From: Methanobrevibacter sp. | GTDB taxonomy: Archaea; Methanobacteriota; Methanobacteria; Methanobacteriales; Methanobacteriaceae | DNA length: 14,780 bases | Direction: 5' to 3' | Assembly: GCA_021442885.1 (NCBI GenBank) | Contig: JABUVA010000005.1 | Span: 1-14,780, forward strand | Shown: piece after piece, positions 1 to 7,440 of the stretch | Numbering within the stretch: position 1 is the first letter of the stretch | How the letters are laid out: the number at the start of each line of letters is the position of its first letter | The notes under the pieces: model-generated | Databases searched by the model: none | Told to the model about the DNA's origin: nothing | The model's input: the letters and a program-made list of their open reading frames with translations, nothing else | Translations under genes and position numbers: made by a program

Positions 1-338
1 TAATGTAATTTAAATAATTTAAACTAAAAACAATTCCATATTATAAGTTCAATATATTTGTATTAAAAATATGATATAATTAAACTTCTTCAAAATCCGT
101 CGTGTTTGAACAATATAGTAATAACAATAGCTATGAGGACTATTTTCCGAATAATATTTTAGAATCTAGTTAAATACAAATTAAGAATTTTAAATGTAAT
201 AGAATGAGTATTCTTAATAAAATTAGGATTTTTCAATAGCTATGTTAAATATGTGTTTAACAGTCAATATTTAATCATATAAATTTATTAAATACTTCCA
301 ATATATTATTTATTAATTATATAGAACTGGTAGAGATT
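1..338. other. Gene-free AT-rich leader upstream of the CBS regulator
   Basis: I see no credible reading frame or RNA gene here on either strand. The stretch holds an 11-base direct repeat CAATAGCTATG (125-135 and 234-244), whose core ATAGCTAT is a perfect palindrome. It also holds a 9-base inverted repeat ATTAAGAAT/ATTCTTAAT (180-188 and 210-218) and a box A-like CATATAAA at 276-283. The last 60 bases probably carry the promoter of the operon starting at 339; the rest is unexplained. Confidence 0.7.
276..283 (+). promoter_or_regulatory. Candidate box A (TATA) for the regulator-dys operon
   Basis: CATATAAA, continued by TTTATTAAA, lies 55 bases before the ATG at 339. An archaeal start site about 25 bases downstream would give a leader of roughly 30 bases. 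The background is so AT-rich that TATA-like words arise by chance, so the call rests mainly on position. Confidence 0.35.
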
Positions 339-1247
339 ATGTTAACGTCTGTACAAAAAGAAATTCTACAAAATTTAATTAACTTATATAAATCATCAGA
401 AGGTAAGTCTATTAAAGGAGAAGACATAGCTGAAGTTATGAATAGAAATCCTGGAACTATTAGAAACCAAATGCAATCTTTAAGGAGTTTAGGTTTAGTT
501 AAAGGTGTTCCTGGACCTCATGGTGGATATAAACCTACTGTTGAAGCATATCATTCTTTACATATTTCTGTTTCTGATAAGGACTCTGAAGTTCCATTAT
601 ATATTGGAGAAAAACAATTAGAAGGTGTATCTGTTGCTAGAATAGAATTTACTAGTGTTCCACAACCTACTGAATGTGAGGCTGCTATTAAAGTTCTTGG
701 AAATATTAAGGATATTAATCTTGGAGACATTGTTCGTATAGGTCCAACTCCTGTTAACAACTTAGGATTAATGGGTAAAATCGTTGGTAGAGATGATATG
801 GACAATATTTTACTTGTTGATGCTAAAACTATTCGTAGTATTCCTAAAACTTCTATTGTTGATATTGCAAGTAAAAATGTTATTTTTCTAAATGTTAATA
901 ATAATTTAAAAGAAGCTTCTGAAATATTATCAAATAATTCCATTGATGGTGCACCTGTTATTGAAGATGATGAAGTTGTTGGAATGTTTACAGTAACGGA
1001 CATTGTTAATGCAATAGCTAATGATAAACATGATTTGGCTATTGGGGATTTAATGAGTAAAGATGTTGTTACTGTTAGTAAAGATATTAAAATAGCTAAT
1101 GCTATTGATATAATGTTTAAAAAAGAGCTTGGAAGATTAATAGTAACTGAAGATAATGGAGATGTTTTAGGGATTGTCACAAGAACTGATCTTATTGAAT
1201 CTATAACAAACCTTGAACAATTCCCTATAATAACTAAAAAAGATTAA
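339..1247 (+). CDS. Winged-helix transcriptional regulator with two CBS domains (COG2524-type)
   Basis: A 302-residue putative DNA-binding regulator. Residues 1-75 form a winged helix: a helical start, the recognition-helix region NRNPGTIRNQMQSLRSLGLV and a glycine-rich wing (GPHGGYKPT). Residues 85-170 are a beta-rich linker domain I cannot name. Two CBS repeats follow, about 175-229 (SIDGAPVIEDDEVVG, TVTDIV) and 239-293 (MSKDVVTV, LGIVTRTDLI). CBS pairs of this kind bind adenine nucleotides or S-adenosylmethionine, so it probably reads a nucleotide signal; the ligand is unknown. It is soluble and archaeal in type. A weak GGTAGAG precedes the ATG. It leads an operon with deoxyhypusine synthase 13 bases downstream, so it may control that operon or itself (inference). 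Similar CBS repeats occur in GuaB at the other end of the window, but GuaB lacks the DNA-binding part. Confidence 0.85.
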   Translation: MLTSVQKEILQNLINLYKSSEGKSIKGEDIAEVMNRNPGTIRNQMQSLRSLGLVKGVPGPHGGYKPTVEAYHSLHISVSDKDSEVPLYIGEKQLEGVSVARIEFTSVPQPTECEAAIKVLGNIKDINLGDIVRIGPTPVNNLGLMGKIVGRDDMDNILLVDAKTIRSIPKTSIVDIASKNVIFLNVNNNLKEASEILSNNSIDGAPVIEDDEVVGMFTVTDIVNAIANDKHDLAIGDLMSKDVVTVSKDIKIANAIDIMFKKELGRLIVTEDNGDVLGIVTRTDLIESITNLEQFPIITKKD

Positions 1248-1260
1248 TATAAGTGATTTA

Positions 1261-2184
1261 ATGAAAGTTGACCAAATTGATGTTAAGGCTGATATGAAAG
1301 TTTATGAGCTAATAGAACAATTTGAGGGTTCTGGAGTTTTAGGTGCTGGTAGAGTAGCTAGGGCTTGTGATTTACTTGCTAAAATGATTGAAGATGATGA
1401 TACTAATGTTTTTATGAGTCTTGGTGGACCTTTAGTTCCAGGTGGTCTTCGTAATATCTTTGCTGATATGATAAAAAACCATCATGTTGATTTAATTGTA
1501 GCTAGTGGTGCTAATATCACTCATGATCTTTTAGAAAGTTTTGGAGGAAGACATTATAAGGATAAGGGGTCTAATGATGAGGAATTAAATGCACAGGGTA
1601 TTGGTAGAATAGGGGATGTTTTTACTTCTTCTAGTGATTTTGAAGTTTTTGAAAAGAAAATTATTGAGATTTTTGAAGATATTGCTTCTCGTAAGCCCAC
1701 TATTTCTATTCAGGAGTTATTGTATGAGGTTGGTCTTCAAATTGATGATGAAAATTCTATATTAGCCAATGCTGCCCGTGAAAATGTTCCTATTTTTGCT
1801 CCAGGATTAATTGATAGTATGTTTGGACTTCAATTGTGGATGTTTAGCCAAGATCATGATTTTACTGTTGATGCAGTTGCAGATATGCATTATTTATCTG
1901 ATATTGTTTTTAATAGTGAGAAAGTTGGTGGAATCCTTTTAGGAGGAGGTCTTACTAAACATTATACATTAGCTTCTAATCTTTTAAAAGGAGGAATTGA
2001 TTTAGCTATTCAAATTACAATGGATAGGCCTGAAACTGGAAGTTTAAGTGGTGCTCCATTAGAGGAAGCTAAATCTTGGTCTAAAGCAAAATGTGGTTCT
2101 GATTTAGCTACAGTAATTGGTGATGTCACTGTTATATTTCCATTGATTTTAGCTGGAGCTTTAGATAAGATTAACAGTGATTAA
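1261..2184 (+). CDS. dys: Deoxyhypusine synthase
   Basis: The enzyme transfers the aminobutyl group of spermidine, with NAD, to one lysine of translation factor aIF5A, the first step of hypusine formation. It is a cytosolic protein of 307 residues, at the short end of the family. Visible landmarks are SLGGPLVPGGLRNI and IVASGANITHDLLES (NAD-binding strands), GRHYKDKGSNDEELNAQGIG, and the active-site block LGGGLTKHY. K233 in that block corresponds to the lysine that forms the enzyme-imine intermediate. The block ITMDRPETGSLSGAPLEEA downstream is also typical. The reading frame is intact. AAGTGATTT just before the ATG is a usable ribosome site. The gene lies 13 bases behind the regulator and abuts the next gene with no spacer (TAA then ATG), so the three are almost certainly cotranscribed. 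Its codons prefer T in the third position (Ala mostly GCT, Thr mostly ACT). Confidence 0.95.
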   Translation: MKVDQIDVKADMKVYELIEQFEGSGVLGAGRVARACDLLAKMIEDDDTNVFMSLGGPLVPGGLRNIFADMIKNHHVDLIVASGANITHDLLESFGGRHYKDKGSNDEELNAQGIGRIGDVFTSSSDFEVFEKKIIEIFEDIASRKPTISIQELLYEVGLQIDDENSILANAARENVPIFAPGLIDSMFGLQLWMFSQDHDFTVDAVADMHYLSDIVFNSEKVGGILLGGGLTKHYTLASNLLKGGIDLAIQITMDRPETGSLSGAPLEEAKSWSKAKCGSDLATVIGDVTVIFPLILAGALDKINSD

Positions 2185-2712
2185 ATGTCTTTTGAAGTTT
2201 TAGCAGTGCTTTTTGTATTATCTGGATTTTTCATGAAGTTTTCAGATGATGCTTATGATGTTAGTAATAATAAGTTTCTTGCTTCTATTTTTGGAATTAT
2301 TTGTGGTGTTGTAACTGGAATAGCTACTATTTTAAGTGGTGATGCTGCTTGTATTTTTATTGGGATTTTAGTTGGTAATCTATTAGCTTTTAAGATTGAT
2401 GGTATTCATCATATTATTACTTTAGTTGTTTTTTTAGTTATAGCTTTAATTTTAGGAATCCCAGGTTTTAGTATTATTGCTTTAGTATTTTGTATTGTTT
2501 CTGCTTTTGTTGATGAGGTAGGTCATGATTTTATTTCTAAAAAAAGTAGTAATAAGGTTGTAAATCTGTTTTTTGAATATAGATTTACTATGAAAGTTGT
2601 TATTTTATTATTAGCTATTTTCCAAATTTTTAGCTTTTGGATTTTTATTTGTTTTATATTATTTGAATTAGCTTATTTATTTGGTGAATTTGCTTATCAA
2701 AAGATTATTTAG
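2185..2712 (+). CDS. Conserved-looking multi-spanning membrane protein of unknown function
   Basis: I do not recognise this 175-residue protein. It has about five or six hydrophobic spans (roughly 3-18, 33-50, 54-68, 75-107 as one or two, 136-168 as two). Charged clusters sit at span ends: FSDDAYD (19-25), KIDGIHH (70-76), FVDEVGHD (108-115), EYRFTMK (131-137) and FELAYLFGE (160-168). The acidic and His pairs near membrane edges look like catalytic or metal-binding positions rather than loops of a simple channel, but this is inference. The first cluster loosely recalls the acidic motif of UbiA-type prenyltransferases, although the protein is far shorter than that family. The start follows the dys stop directly, with GTGATT at the end of dys as ribosome site, so translational coupling is likely. 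Its stop overlaps that of convergent pyrF. Confidence 0.7.
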   Translation: MSFEVLAVLFVLSGFFMKFSDDAYDVSNNKFLASIFGIICGVVTGIATILSGDAACIFIGILVGNLLAFKIDGIHHIITLVVFLVIALILGIPGFSIIALVFCIVSAFVDEVGHDFISKKSSNKVVNLFFEYRFTMKVVILLLAIFQIFSFWIFICFILFELAYLFGEFAYQKII

Positions 2713-3353
2713 ATTTTTTTAATAAAATCTTCTAATGCTTTTCTAGGGTCATCTGATTGATAGATTGATCTTCCAATTATAACACTATTTGCATATTTGA
2801 GGGTTTCTTTTATTTCTCCACCTTGTTTTCCAACACCTGGAGATATTATGTATGCATCATCACCTACGATTTCTCTTATGTCTTTAAGTCTATTTGTTCT
2901 TGTTGCTGGTGCTACATAATTTTTTATTCCCATATCCACTCCCATTTTAGCTATTTCATCTGCATTACTTTGTAGGAATTTTTTAGCTCCTGGGTGTGAC
3001 ATTTCTGTTAATAGGAATATTTCACAACCATAGTCTTCTGATACTTCTTTACATGCTCCTACACTGTCGGATCCTACAAATCCATGACAGATTATTCCAT
3101 CTGCTCCTTTGTTAAATGTTTCTTGGCATATTTTTTCATTGGTTGCTGGTATGTCTGCTACTTTAAAATCACAGATTATTTTATATCCAAAATTTTCTTT
3201 TAATGTTTGAATTATTTCTAATCCTCCAGCTAGTGCTAGTGGGTATCCAATTTTTATTGTGTCTAATTGGGGTGTGAGTTTTTCACATATATCTAGTGCT
3301 TCTATTCCATTCATCACATCTAATGCAAGGATTATGTTGTTTTTTACTTTCAT
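2709..3353 (-). CDS. pyrF: Orotidine 5'-phosphate decarboxylase
   Basis: The enzyme converts OMP to UMP, the last step of de novo pyrimidine synthesis, in the cytosol. It has 214 residues, a TIM barrel of the usual archaeal length. The catalytic array is complete: D12 (LALDV), K34 (IKIGYP) and the D62-K64-D67 charge network in CDFKVADIPAT. These sit at constant spacing from the residues known in the Methanothermobacter enzyme (D20, K42, D70, K72, D75). The phosphate-binding end PGVGKQGG and IIGRSIYQSDDP is present. GAGGAG (minus strand, 3359-3364) lies five bases before the ATG, which fixes the start. The gene is monocistronic here, divergent from cbiM and convergent with the membrane protein at 2185. 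The two stops overlap and no terminator hairpin lies between them. Confidence 0.97.
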   Translation of the reverse strand: MKVKNNIILALDVMNGIEALDICEKLTPQLDTIKIGYPLALAGGLEIIQTLKENFGYKIICDFKVADIPATNEKICQETFNKGADGIICHGFVGSDSVGACKEVSEDYGCEIFLLTEMSHPGAKKFLQSNADEIAKMGVDMGIKNYVAPATRTNRLKDIREIVGDDAYIISPGVGKQGGEIKETLKYANSVIIGRSIYQSDDPRKALEDFIKKI

Positions 3354-3412
3354 ATTATCTCCTCATTATTTTTTCTTATATTTTTATTGTTTATAATGTT
3401 TACTAATAGAAA

Positions 3413-3422
3413 CATTTATATG
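3413..3422. promoter_or_regulatory. Candidate shared TATA element of the pyrF/cbiM divergent promoter
   Basis: CATTTATATG reads TTTATATG on the plus strand and CATATAAATG on the minus strand, so it resembles an archaeal box A both ways. For pyrF it would give a leader of about 35 bases; for cbiM about 85 bases. Arms GTTTACT (3398-3404) and AGTAAAC (3451-3457) flank it as a 7-base inverted repeat, and GTTAAGTTAA follows it. Whether one or two boxes are used cannot be told from the sequence. Confidence 0.4.
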
Positions 3423-3531
3423 TAAGTTAAGTTAATTTAATATTATGTCAAGTAAACTTTATTTCAATTAAAATAATTTTTATTAATTTTTAAAATTATT
3501 AAATTGGACTTGATAAATGGGAGGTATTTAG

Positions 3532-4212
3532 ATGCATATTATGGAAGGATTTTTACCACCAATTTGGTGTGCTTTTTGGTATATTATATCAATAATAGTA
3601 GTTATTTATGGAATCTACCAAATTAAAAAAATAGCAAATGATATTCCAGAATCTAAAGCATTACTTGCAGTAAGTGGAGCATTTATGTTTATTTTATCAT
3701 CATTAAAACTACCATCAGTAACAGGTAGTTGTTCTCATCCAACAGGTAATGGATTAGGAGCTGCAATATTTGGACCAGCTGTCACTTCAGTCCTAGCAAC
3801 AATTGTTCTTCTTTTCCAAGCAATATTATTAGCTCATGGAGGATTAACAACATTAGGAGCAAATATTTTTTCAATGGGTATTGTAGGTCCTTTTATAGCT
3901 TGGGTTGTTTATAAAGGATTAATAAAATATAATGTTTCATCAACAATAGCTATATTTTTCGCTGCATTTTTCGGTGATCTTTTAACATATGTTGTTACAG
4001 CATTACAATTGTCTTTAGCTTTTCCTTTACCTACATTTGGACAAGCATTTACAAATTTCTTAATAATATTTGCTATAACACAAATTCCACTAGCTATTGC
4101 TGAAGGTATATTAACTGTAATTATATGGGATAGATTAAAAGTTTATAAACCAAAACTTTTAGATAGACTTCAATTATTAAGTAAAAAAGAAGAGATAGAG
4201 GTAGATGGTTAA
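3532..4212 (+). CDS. cbiM: Cobalt ECF transporter, substrate-binding membrane protein CbiM
   Basis: This is the S component of the Co(II) energy-coupling-factor importer, in the cytoplasmic membrane. The protein has 226 residues and about six or seven spans. It opens with MHIMEGFLPP, in which the free N-terminus and His2 coordinate cobalt in this family; this also fixes the start at 3532 rather than at the Met three codons later. Other family signatures are LKLPSVTGSCSHPTGNGLG (59-77, with H69) and LLAHGGLTTLGANIFSMG (99-116). GGGAGGT (3519-3525) is a strong ribosome site six bases upstream. The gene opens the cbiMNQO cluster; cbiN follows with a one-base gap. I saw no cobalamin riboswitch in the 178-base upstream region. 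A nickel role is less likely, because the N partner is a typical CbiN. Confidence 0.95.
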   Translation: MHIMEGFLPPIWCAFWYIISIIVVIYGIYQIKKIANDIPESKALLAVSGAFMFILSSLKLPSVTGSCSHPTGNGLGAAIFGPAVTSVLATIVLLFQAILLAHGGLTTLGANIFSMGIVGPFIAWVVYKGLIKYNVSSTIAIFFAAFFGDLLTYVVTALQLSLAFPLPTFGQAFTNFLIIFAITQIPLAIAEGILTVIIWDRLKVYKPKLLDRLQLLSKKEEIEVDG

Positions 4213-4213
4213 A

Positions 4214-4501
4214 ATGGATAATAAAACGATTGTAATTCTTCTTATTATAGTAATTATTATTGTTATTTTGCCTTTTGCACTTCATAATGGTAAAGGAGAA
4301 GATGAAGGATATTTTGGTGGATCAGATGACTCTGCAAGTGAAATAATAGAAACAAGTGGATTTCAACCATGGTTTTCATCTATATGGGAACCACCAAGTG
4401 CCGAAATTGAAAGTTTAGTATTTGCTGTACAGGCAGCTATCGGTGCTTTAATTATAGGATTCATTTTTGGCTATTGGAGGGGACAATCTAAAAAAGATTG
4501 A
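4214..4501 (+). CDS. cbiN: Cobalt ECF transporter accessory membrane protein CbiN
   Basis: This small auxiliary subunit helps CbiM load metal. It has 95 residues from the chosen start, with two spans (about 5-22 and 68-87) and a short external loop between them that contains FQPWFSSIWEPPSAEIESL, the usual CbiN block. The C-terminus YWRGQSKKD is cytoplasmic. An in-frame ATG at 4205 would add three residues and overlap the cbiM stop. GAGGT at 4198-4202 is only two bases from that ATG but eleven from the one at 4214, and MDNKT followed by the hydrophobic span is typical, so I prefer 4214. The protein acts with CbiM, CbiQ and CbiO. A T8 run and a stem-loop follow before cbiQ. Confidence 0.9.
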   Translation: MDNKTIVILLIIVIIIVILPFALHNGKGEDEGYFGGSDDSASEIIETSGFQPWFSSIWEPPSAEIESLVFAVQAAIGALIIGFIFGYWRGQSKKD

Positions 4502-4516
4502 TAAACTTTCCTTTAC

Positions 4517-4524
4517 TTTTTTTT
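4517..4524 (+). terminator. T8 run after cbiN, possible partial terminator
   Basis: Eight T in a row lie 15 bases after the cbiN stop with no strong hairpin before them. Oligo-T alone can stop archaeal RNA polymerase. Together with the stem-loop at 4531-4561 it could set the ratio of cbiMN to cbiQO transcript (inference). Confidence 0.3.
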
Positions 4525-4530
4525 AAAATA

Positions 4531-4561
4531 TACTTCAATTAACTTTATTAATTGTAAAGTA
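4531..4561 (+). promoter_or_regulatory. Imperfect inverted repeat / stem-loop between cbiN and cbiQ
   Basis: TACTTCAATTA (4531-4541) pairs fully with TAATTGTAAAGTA (4549-4561) apart from a two-base bulge. This leaves 11 pairs and a 7-base loop, in the only sizeable gap of the cobalt operon and 24 bases before the cbiQ start. It could be an operator half-site pair or an RNA hairpin affecting processing. Confidence 0.4.
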
Positions 4562-4585
4562 AAATATAATAAATGGGGGATAACA

Positions 4586-5335
4586 ATGAATTTTAATATG
4601 GATTATATTGCACACAACAATAGATTATCATCAATTAATACATCATACAAAGTATTTGTATCTATTATTGTAATGTTAATAACACTTGCTTTAAATAATC
4701 TTTACTTAGATGTAATAGTTTTTGTATTAATGGCATTTTTAATAATTCTAGTAGCTAAAATATCAGTTAAAGACTACTTAAAGTTTATAACAATTCCATT
4801 TATCTTCACAGTTATCACATCAATATATTTAATTTTATTTACAGGAACTGGAGAAGTAATATATAACACTGGTTTTTTTGGAATTGTAATTACTAATAAT
4901 TCCTTAAACTTAGGTATTTACACTTTTGCAAGAGTATTTGCTTGTTTTTCATGTTTAGGATTTTTAGCACTTACAACACCAATAGCAGAAATATTGCATT
5001 TTTTAGGTGATCTTAAAGTTCCTAAAATCCTATTAGAAATAGCTCTATTAATGTATAATACAATATTCATATTTTTAGAAGAATTAAATACAATGAGAAA
5101 TGCTCAAGAGACAAGACTAGGATATAACGGTTCAAAATCAACATACAGATCACTAGGTTCACTATTTTCTAATCTATTTCTAAAATCACTAGATAAAAGT
5201 GAAAAATTACAATGTGCACTTGATTCAAGATGCTATTCAGGTGAAATGCCAAGATATAAACCATCAAAAAATAATATAAATACTAATTCTAATTATTATT
5301 CAAATAAAACAAAATTTTCCAGACCATCTAAATAG
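4586..5335 (+). CDS. cbiQ: Cobalt ECF transporter transmembrane (T) component CbiQ
   Basis: CbiQ couples ATP hydrolysis in CbiO to CbiM. It is a 249-residue integral membrane protein with about five spans in residues 20-165. The two cytoplasmic coupling motifs of EcfT proteins are present: RNAQETRLGY (171-180) and ALDSRCYSGEMPRY (211-224), corresponding to the A-R-G helices that dock in the ATPase grooves. The last 25 residues are Asn/Ser/Lys-rich and look disordered. GGGGGAT lies just upstream of the ATG. cbiO starts 13 bases after the stop. The gene shows the A-ending codon preference of the whole cbi cluster (TCA, ACA). Confidence 0.93.
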   Translation: MNFNMDYIAHNNRLSSINTSYKVFVSIIVMLITLALNNLYLDVIVFVLMAFLIILVAKISVKDYLKFITIPFIFTVITSIYLILFTGTGEVIYNTGFFGIVITNNSLNLGIYTFARVFACFSCLGFLALTTPIAEILHFLGDLKVPKILLEIALLMYNTIFIFLEELNTMRNAQETRLGYNGSKSTYRSLGSLFSNLFLKSLDKSEKLQCALDSRCYSGEMPRYKPSKNNINTNSNYYSNKTKFSRPSK

Positions 5336-5348
5336 TGGGGAATCAACT

Positions 5349-6182
5349 GTGCTAGAAGCAAGAAACATTTTCTATTCATACGGTGATGGAACAAAAGCTC
5401 TAAATAATATTAATCTGAAAATAGATAAAGGAGAAATAGTTGCATTACTTGGAAAAAATGGAGCTGGAAAATCAACATTATTCTTACATTTTAATGGAAT
5501 ATTAATCCCAGACAAAGGTGAAATATTAATTGATGGTGAAAAACTTCAATATGATAAAAAATCACTACTTAAATTTAGACAAAAAGTAGGAATTGTATTT
5601 CAAAATCCAGATGATCAAATATTTGCACCAACAGTTGAAGAAGATGTTGCTTTTGGGCCTTTAAACTTAAAATTACCTATGGATGAAGTTGAAAGAAGAG
5701 TAACTGAATCATTAAGAAGAGTAGGGATGTCAGGATTTGAAAAAAAAGCACCTCATTATTTAAGTGGAGGTCAAAAGAAAAGAGTAGCTATTGCAGGAAT
5801 ACTAGCTATGAAACCTGAAATCATGATATTAGATGAACCAACAGCAGGACTTGACCCATTAGGTGCATCAAAAATTATAAATCTACTTCAAGAATTAAAT
5901 GATGAAGGTATTACAGTAATATTATCAACTCATGATGTTGATTTAGTGCAAGAATATGTAAATAAGGTTTTTGTAATAAATGATGGAGAAATAATAGGTC
6001 AGGGAAAACCTAAAGATGTTTTCTCAGATAAAGAACTTTTAAATAAAGCACATTTAAGATTACCATTAATTGCTCAATTATTTGAAAGATTAGAAAAGAA
6101 TAATATAATATCCAATAAAAACAACAATTACCCCCTAACTATTGATGATGCATATATGGAAATAGCAAAATTATTAAAATAA
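5349..6182 (+). CDS. cbiO: Cobalt ECF transporter ATP-binding protein CbiO
   Basis: The ATPase of the cobalt importer, peripheral on the inner membrane face. It has 277 residues and every ABC motif: Walker A GKNGAGKST (35-43), Q-loop Q85 in FQNPDDQIF, signature LSGGQKKRVAIAG (138-150), Walker B IMILDEPTAGLDP (158-170, E163 catalytic) and H-loop H195 in STHDVD. The QNPDDQ(I/L)F block and the C-terminal helical extension (about 225-277) are typical of ECF A components. The start is GTG, chosen because GTGGGGA lies seven bases upstream and overlaps the cbiQ stop, and because LEARNIFYSYGDG is the expected first strand. A single ATPase gene implies a CbiO homodimer. Ala codons favour GCA (about 10 of 16 by hand count), unlike dys. 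Confidence 0.96.
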   Translation: MLEARNIFYSYGDGTKALNNINLKIDKGEIVALLGKNGAGKSTLFLHFNGILIPDKGEILIDGEKLQYDKKSLLKFRQKVGIVFQNPDDQIFAPTVEEDVAFGPLNLKLPMDEVERRVTESLRRVGMSGFEKKAPHYLSGGQKKRVAIAGILAMKPEIMILDEPTAGLDPLGASKIINLLQELNDEGITVILSTHDVDLVQEYVNKVFVINDGEIIGQGKPKDVFSDKELLNKAHLRLPLIAQLFERLEKNNIISNKNNNYPLTIDDAYMEIAKLLK

Positions 6183-6192
6183 TTATATATAC
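6182..6192 (+). promoter_or_regulatory. Candidate box A for ribC
   Basis: ATTATATATAC touches the cbiO stop codon and lies about 40 bases before the ribC ATG. An initiation site near 6213 would give a very short leader containing the GGTGA ribosome site (6219-6223). It suggests ribC can be transcribed apart from the cbi genes; no T-run separates them, so readthrough is also possible. Confidence 0.35.
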
Positions 6193-6206
6193 ATTTAATA
6201 ATATAA

Positions 6207-6689
<483 letters not shown>

Positions 6690-6706
6690 AATTTTTTGGT
6701 GTTTAA

Positions 6707-7429
6707 ATGGGACAACAAGAAGAATTTGTCATGTCTGATGAGGATAAAAAGGATACATTTATTGTTATTCCGGCATATAATGAAGAAGATAGAGTCCAAC
6801 CAGTTGTTGAAGATATAGCTAAAAAAGGATTTAGAATGGTTGTTGTAAATGATGGATCAACAGATAAAACCTTAGAACAACTTAAAGAATCTCAAAAGAA
6901 ATATCCTGAAAATATTTTTGTTTTAGACCATATTATTAATCAGGGAATGGGTGCAGCTATTGGTACTGGTTTAGATGCTGCTTTAAAGCACAACCCAAAA
7001 TATATTGTTAATATTGATGCTGATGGTCAACATGATATAAATGACATTGACAGGGTTTGCGAACCATTAGTTAAGGGAAAAGCAGAGGCGGTTTTAGGTG
7101 TTCGCCCTTATGAAGATATGCCTTTCACTAAGAATTTTGCAAATTCTCTTATGAATCTTCTTACAAGAACGTTATATGGTGTTAAAGTTAGTGATTCCCA
7201 AACAGGTTTTAGAGCAGTTTCTGTTGAAACATTAGAAAAGATTGATGTGGATGTTCAAGGTTATATTGTTGCTTCTGAGTTTTTAAGGCAATTTAAAAAG
7301 AAAAATATTAATGTTGATGAAGTTACAATTACAACTATATACACTCCTGAAACTCAAGCTAAAGGAACTAATCTTTTTGTAGGTATTAAAATTATGTTTA
7401 CTATGATTAAACAATTATTATTTGAATAA
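6707..7429 (+). CDS. Family 2 glycosyltransferase, dolichyl-phosphate-mannose-synthase-like
   Basis: Transfers a sugar from a nucleotide donor, probably onto a polyprenyl phosphate at the inner membrane face. It has 240 residues in a GT-A fold: FIVIPAYNEEDRV (18-30), VVVNDGSTDKT (45-55), the metal-binding DAD triplet at D104-D106 in NIDADGQHD, and the acceptor-side block SDSQTGFRAVS (162-172), in which D163 and the TGFR turn are typical of DPMS-like enzymes. There is no membrane span of its own. GGTG lies five bases before the ATG at 6707; the internal Met at residue 9 has no ribosome site. A DUF2304 membrane protein follows after 11 bases. That pairing is frequent and suggests the partner anchors or assists the enzyme. 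Sugar and acceptor cannot be told from the sequence. Confidence 0.88.
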   Translation: MGQQEEFVMSDEDKKDTFIVIPAYNEEDRVQPVVEDIAKKGFRMVVVNDGSTDKTLEQLKESQKKYPENIFVLDHIINQGMGAAIGTGLDAALKHNPKYIVNIDADGQHDINDIDRVCEPLVKGKAEAVLGVRPYEDMPFTKNFANSLMNLLTRTLYGVKVSDSQTGFRAVSVETLEKIDVDVQGYIVASEFLRQFKKKNINVDEVTITTIYTPETQAKGTNLFVGIKIMFTMIKQLLFE

Positions 7430-7440
7430 GGTGATTTAAT

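Noticed and set aside
551..1180. Long minus-strand open frame inside the CBS regulator gene
   Set aside because: It is an antisense shadow: low-complexity Ile/Ser/Leu/Thr protein, no ribosome site, fully covered by a well-supported plus-strand gene.
3354..3531. Cobalamin riboswitch ahead of the cobalt importer
   Set aside because: The region is too short and AT-rich and I could not find the conserved B12-box-like core; such riboswitches are not usual in these archaea.
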